Source: Bacillus sp. UNC41MFS5
GTDB lineage: Bacteria > Bacillota > Bacilli > Bacillales_B > DSM-18226
Direction: 5' to 3'
DNA length: 7,849 bases
Assembly (NCBI RefSeq): GCF_000686805.1
Contig: NZ_JMLP01000043.1
Coordinates: forward strand, 1 to 7,849
Both the position numbers and the translations under genes were made by a program. Shown here piece by piece: positions 5,725 to 7,849 of this stretch; the first letter of the stretch is position 1; each line of letters opens with the position of its first letter. The notes under the pieces are model-generated. The model worked only from the letters and a program-made list of their open reading frames with translations. It had not been told where the DNA came from and did not search any database.

Positions 5725-5801
5725 CCATCACTAAAACTACCTAAAAGGGTTGTATCCTTTTAAAGAGTTCTTTATATATTTAATATAAAGAACTCTTTTA
5801 C
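5725..5801 (+). ncRNA. Candidate small RNA, about 75 nt
   Basis: Expected transcript from the extended -10 at 5710-5718. It holds a short hairpin AAAAGG/CCTTTT (5743-5761) and then a 16-bp terminator stem. No ribosome binding site or open frame is present. The existence of the RNA is inferred only from this promoter-to-terminator layout. Confidence 0.3.
5762..5801 (+). terminator. 16-bp perfect terminator stem
   Basis: Arms 5762-5777 (AAAGAGTTCTTTATAT) and 5783-5798 are exact complements around a 5-base loop. The right arm ends CTCTTT and runs into TTTA, so the T tract is short. Confidence 0.75.
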
Positions 5802-5887
5802 GTTTATTTATTTAAATTTATGATAAAATTGATAAGACTACATTTGAAAATGTGGGTTCAAGTAGCTGTATTGACTGAATTGCATAC

Positions 5888-5925
5888 AAAAAAACCAATT
5901 CTATTACACGAGAATTGGTTTTTTT
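5888..5925. terminator. 15-bp terminator, copy 1 of a repeated type
   Basis: AAAAAAACCAATTCT (5888-5902) and AGAATTGGTTTTTTT (5911-5925) pair exactly around 8 bases and give a T7 run on either strand. The same arm sequence returns at 6307-6342. Confidence 0.85.
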
Positions 5926-5968
5926 GCGTATAATGAATAGAAATATATCTAGGCGCTTAAGGAATTCG

Positions 5969-5996
5969 GTCTTACATAAGCTAGTTTACCATAAAT
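5969..5996 (-). other. Weak dif-like Xer site D
   Basis: On the minus strand: ATTTATGGTAA, centre ACTAGC, then TTATGTAAGAC. The second arm shares its first eight bases, TTATGTAA, with site C and with B. subtilis dif as recalled. The first arm is a poor match (7 of 11 to site C, 5 of 11 to dif). The 11-6-11 spacing holds. It falls between the mobilization region and the XRE gene. Confidence 0.35.
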
Positions 5997-6108
5997 AAAA
6001 ATAAAAAGAAAATTCAAAACTAAACGTAATTTCATCACTTTTAGTGGGAATAAAATATGAATTTTTTCATATTTTCTGATTAATTACCAAAAATGGGGAT
6101 GGATAAGT

Positions 6109-6203
6109 TATAATAATATAAATGAAATTCCCTTTCAGTTTCCGATGAACTGTATTTTAATCTATTATTGGTGCGAAGTCTTTTAAAAGACTTCGTACTT
6201 TTT
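6109..6203 (+). ncRNA. Second candidate small RNA unit
   Basis: A perfect TATAAT at 6109-6114 without a clear -35 is followed by about 60 non-coding bases holding CAGTT/AACTG (near 6136-6152), and then by a strong terminator at 6174-6203. The layout repeats that at 5710-5801. The RNA is inferred only. Confidence 0.25.
6174..6203 (+). terminator. 11-bp palindromic terminator
   Basis: CGAAGTCTTTT (6174-6184) is followed at once by its exact complement AAAAGACTTCG (6185-6195), then TACTTTTTT on the + strand. Confidence 0.8.
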
Positions 6204-6255
6204 TGTTTACTTTCAAATCATTAAAACATAGAAGATATGATATAGAGCTTTAGAG

Positions 6256-6290
6256 AAAGAGAATTTTATAAAAGTATAAAATTGCTCTTT
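6256..6290. repeat. Imperfect 14-bp inverted repeat
   Basis: AAAGAGAATTTTAT (6256-6269) pairs with ATAAAATTGCTCTTT (6276-6290) with one bulged G around a 6-base loop. It lies just before the terminator at 6307-6342; role unknown. Confidence 0.5.
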
Positions 6291-6306
6291 ATAATTGATT
6301 AAATAT

Positions 6307-6342
6307 AAAAAAACCAATTCTGGTGTGAAGAATTGGTCTTTT
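6307..6342 (+). terminator. Terminator, copy 2 of the repeated type
   Basis: ACCAATTCT (6313-6321) pairs with AGAATTGGT (6329-6337) around a 7-base loop, followed by CTTTTT. The left arm with its A7 run matches that at 5888-5902, so the two terminators are related copies. Confidence 0.75.
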
Positions 6343-6465
6343 TGAAACAAGGAAATATTAACTTGTACACCATTTTACATGTACATAATTATTATACCAA
6401 ATTAACATTCCAATTATTATAAAATCCTAAAAATTAGATTTTATTATGATAAAATTATGTTGTTA

Positions 6466-6499
6466 GTACGAATTCCTTTAATAGAATTCATACTTTTTT
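6466..6499 (+). terminator. Stem-loop with T tract
   Basis: GTACGAATTC (6466-6475) pairs with GAATTCATAC (6484-6493) with one mismatch, followed by TTTTTT. A TATGAT-like -10 lies about 20 bp upstream at 6445-6450. Confidence 0.6.
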
Positions 6500-6509
6500 A
6501 ATTTCTAAA

Positions 6510-6533
6510 GTAAACTTTTGAATATTTGTTTAC
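6510..6533. repeat. GTAAAC-N12-GTTTAC element, copy 1
   Basis: A 24-bp element identical at 22 of 24 positions to 7190-7213. Each copy has GTAAAC and GTTTAC as inverted ends. The two copies are direct repeats bracketing the XRE gene, so they could be operators of that regulator or remnants of a cassette boundary. Confidence 0.55.
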
Positions 6534-6538
6534 ATTAT

Positions 6539-6585
6539 AAAAAGAAGACCAAACTAGATTGTTTTTCTAGTTCGGTCTTCTTTTT
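6539..6585 (-). terminator. Terminator of the XRE gene
   Basis: Arms 6539-6557 and 6567-6585 pair over 19 bp with one mismatch around a 9-base loop. On the minus strand the stem covers the last codons and stop of the gene and ends in a T run, the same economical design as at the initiator gene. Confidence 0.85.
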
Positions 6586-6995
6586 ATTTTAAATTCATTA
6601 ATAATTACTTTTTTCACATCACTATAAAATACCATTATTAGCATCCCTGATATAGTTATAAATAAAGAAACCCCTTCAATACCAATAAATATCCCTACAA
6701 ATATAAGAACAATACCTATAAAAAATCCAAAATCATTTACCTCATCATCATCTTCACACTTATCTTTATCCTTTTTATCTAAACCCTCTCTAGCATCTCC
6801 TGATCCCTTTATTAACTCATCAATTGTTACTTCATATAAATCACTAAGTAAAATCAAATTATCAATATCAGGATAACTTTTATTACTCTCCCATTTATAA
6901 ACAGCTTGTCTAGTCACTCCAACCTTTCGAGCTACATCTTCTTGCGAAAAGCTTTTTGATTCACGAAACTTTTTCAATTGCGAACCTAAATTCAT
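6567..6995 (-). CDS. XRE-family regulator with C-terminal membrane segments
   Basis: A 142-residue protein from the ATG at 6995-6993. Residues about 3-60 form a Cro/C1-type helix-turn-helix (LKKFRESKSFSQEDVARKVG, then VTRQAVYKWESNKSYPDI). A charged linker (KKDKDKCEDDDEVND) leads to two hydrophobic segments, GFFIGIVLIFVGIFIGI and VSLFITISGMLIMVFY, and a basic end KIKRRPN. Such membrane-anchored XRE proteins are common in Firmicutes, but their signals are rarely known. A GTG three codons upstream lies inside the ribosome binding site AGAGGTG, which is correctly placed for the ATG, so the ATG is chosen. An inverted repeat AACCATTA/TAATGGTT at 7047-7078 upstream may be its operator. No partner gene is adjacent. 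Confidence 0.88.
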   Translation of the reverse strand: MNLGSQLKKFRESKSFSQEDVARKVGVTRQAVYKWESNKSYPDIDNLILLSDLYEVTIDELIKGSGDAREGLDKKDKDKCEDDDEVNDFGFFIGIVLIFVGIFIGIEGVSLFITISGMLIMVFYSDVKKVIINEFKIKRRPN

Positions 6996-7046
6996 ATTAT
7001 TCACCTCTAAGAAATCATTACATATAAACCCTTAATTAATAAAGAA

Positions 7047-7078
7047 ACCATTAATCTAATACATGTAAACTAATGGTT
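7047..7078. promoter_or_regulatory. Inverted repeat upstream of the XRE gene, possible operator
   Basis: AACCATTA (7047-7054) and TAATGGTT (7071-7078) are exact inverted arms 16 bp apart, 50-85 bp before the XRE start codon. The spacer contains ACATGTAAAC. Self-regulation through such a site is usual for XRE proteins. No confident -35/-10 pair was found. Confidence 0.4.
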
Positions 7079-7142
7079 CACATATTCAAATCCTTACTAA
7101 ATCCCTCTTTACATTCAATTAATACAATGTTATCAGAAACTA

Positions 7143-7176
7143 AAAAAAGAATCCCATAAACATAGGACTCTTTTTT
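7143..7176 (-). terminator. Probable terminator of the collagen gene
   Basis: On the minus strand AAAAAAGAGTCC (7176-7165) pairs with GGATTCTTTTTT (7154-7143) with one mismatch and ends in T7. It is about 140 bp beyond the stop codon, and nothing closer looks like a terminator. Confidence 0.75.
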
Positions 7177-7189
7177 ACTTTTATCAAAT

Positions 7190-7213
7190 GTAAACTTTTA
7201 AATATTAGTTTAC
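7190..7213. repeat. GTAAAC-N12-GTTTAC element, copy 2
   Basis: Second copy of the element at 6510-6533. The 14 bases GTTTACTTTCAAAT at its right edge (7208-7221) also occur at 6205-6218, next to another terminator, so these modules share sequence. Confidence 0.55.
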
Positions 7214-7312
7214 TTTCAAATTACCTTAAACATGACTTCTTGACAATTCCCATGATATCCTCAATTTATATAACAAAAGTATACATTCAAAATCAAATAA
7301 ACAAGCAAATTA

Positions 7313-7849
7313 TTAGCTTAATCTAACAATTCTTACAGATACATTTGGAATACTTGCAAACTGCGAATTATAAATGTTCCCTCCTAAAGAATCAGCAGCA
7401 ATTTCCAAAGTATTAACTAGATTAGGTGCTATAACAAGAAATCCTGAACTTAAGGATTGAAATATTCCAGAAGTTACTTGCGGACTAACAACAGTAGCTC
7501 CAGTAATAATAGAACCATTAAGAAGGGCTCTAGTAGATACAAAATTACCTGTTGGAGCTTGCGATACAGTATTATATTCAACTAAATAAGTACCAGCATC
7601 TAAATTTATAACACTAGAACCAGGTGTATGTGATATTCCTGGTGTCAATATTAAATTAGTATCTAATGGTATTCCTGTACCTTGAGGGATAAGAGCTGTA
7701 GTAGTAAAATTTACTATAAAGGCATTGGTATTAGTGGCAAATGGCCCTGTTGGCCCTGTTGGTCCTGTTGGTCCTGTTGATCCTGTTGGCCCTGTTGGCC
7801 CTGTTGATCCTGTTGGCCCTGTTGGCCCTGTTGGTCCTGTTGGTCCTGT
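7313..7849 (-). CDS. BclA-like exosporium collagen protein, C-terminal part (runs off the right end)
   Basis: The open frame enters from the window edge with 12 TGP/TGS triplets (7849-7742). It continues without a stop into a 142-residue C-terminal domain that begins [14 protein letters not shown] and ends VRIVRLS. The domain is rich in Ser, Thr, Val and Ile and has segments such as [13 protein letters not shown], typical of the TNF/C1q-like jelly roll that trimerises at the tip of BclA filaments. The jelly-roll call is inferred from pattern and context. A TTG at 7648 is not the start, because the frame is open well upstream of it and there is no ribosome binding site there. The gene would be transcribed only in sporulating mother cells if it behaves like bclA. 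A likely terminator lies at 7143-7176. Confidence 0.92.
   Translation of the reverse strand, partial: TGPTGPTGPTGPTGSTGPTGPTGSTGPTGPTGPTGPFATNTNAFIVNFTTTALIPQGTGIPLDTNLILTPGISHTPGSSVINLDAGTYLVEYNTVSQAPTGNFVSTRALLNGSIITGATVVSPQVTSGIFQSLSSGFLVIAPNLVNTLEIAADSLGGNIYNSQFASIPNVSVRIVRLS
7742..7849 (-). repeat. 9-bp collagen-coding tandem repeat, right end
   Basis: Twelve 9-bp units of the same family as at the left end, ten coding TGP and two TGS. The final 20 bases of the window are identical to its first 20. An overlap of 2, 11 or 20 bases restores the reading frame across the junction, whereas simple end-to-end joining adds two bases and shifts it. Confidence 0.95.

Noticed and set aside
5339..5763. 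Frames of 82-97 codons on both strands over the hairpin cluster upstream of mob
   Set aside because: Open only because the block is GC-rich and palindromic; no good ribosome binding site or recognisable domain.
7002..7004. GTG at 7004 as start of the XRE gene
   Set aside because: It overlaps the Shine-Dalgarno AGAGGTG, which is properly spaced for the ATG at 6995.
7044..7071. A fifth dif-like site, GAAACCATTAA and ACATGTAAACT around a 6-bp centre
   Set aside because: The second arm fits at 9 of 11 but the first is poor (4 of 11 against recalled dif), and the stretch is better explained by the AACCATTA/TAATGGTT operator-like repeat.
7313..7648. A separate 111-residue gene starting with TTG at 7648
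   Set aside because: The frame is open through to the window edge, there is no ribosome binding site at 7648, and the upstream part is the collagen stalk.

Overview
The window looks like one complete small plasmid of the Bacillus cereus group (B. cereus, B. thuringiensis, B. anthracis relatives), written as a linear sequence cut inside a collagen-repeat gene. The signs are AT-rich DNA with strong GGAGG-type ribosome binding sites, an exosporium leader almost like that of BclA, a DUF1878 protein, a DUF3967 MerR-like protein and a MobV relaxase. The two window ends carry the two halves of the same minus-strand gene. The last 20 bases repeat the first 20, and removing that overlap joins the halves in frame. 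The true circle is therefore about 7.83 kb, although the number of collagen triplets at the junction is uncertain.

Layout, read on the + strand. 1-209 is the start of a BclA-like exosporium collagen protein (minus). 308-335 is a Xer/dif-like site beside a perfect 23-bp hairpin. 405-926 is a MerR-like, coiled-coil DUF3967 protein (minus). 1104-1379 is the 3' remnant of a cupin gene (minus). 1718-1796 is a hairpin abutting a second dif-like site, inverted relative to the first. 1891-2301 is a DUF1878 protein (+). 2370-2429 is a third dif-like site fused to a terminator. 2450-2871 is a non-coding, hairpin-rich block, a candidate replication origin. 2934-3596 is a winged-helix candidate replication initiator (minus), with a likely antisense control RNA at about 3685-3757. 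3794-5260 is a MobV relaxase (minus), with its promoter and a candidate oriT at 5299-5378. 5393-5565 is a second hairpin cluster. 5700-6585 has no gene but several promoter-like and terminator-like units. 6567-6995 is an XRE regulator with a membrane tail (minus). 7313-7849 is the C-terminal, TNF-like half of the collagen protein.

How it may work: the initiator and its leader RNA would set copy number, the relaxase makes the plasmid mobilizable, and the DUF3967 protein has the build of a DNA-to-membrane tether that could aid partitioning. The collagen protein is cargo that would be displayed on the spore surface.

The most unusual feature is the set of dif-like sites (two strong inverted copies, one good match to the chromosomal dif pattern, one weaker). 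They fall between genes and divide the plasmid into cassettes, much like the pdif modules known from Acinetobacter plasmids. I know of no description of this in small Bacillus plasmids, but could not search.
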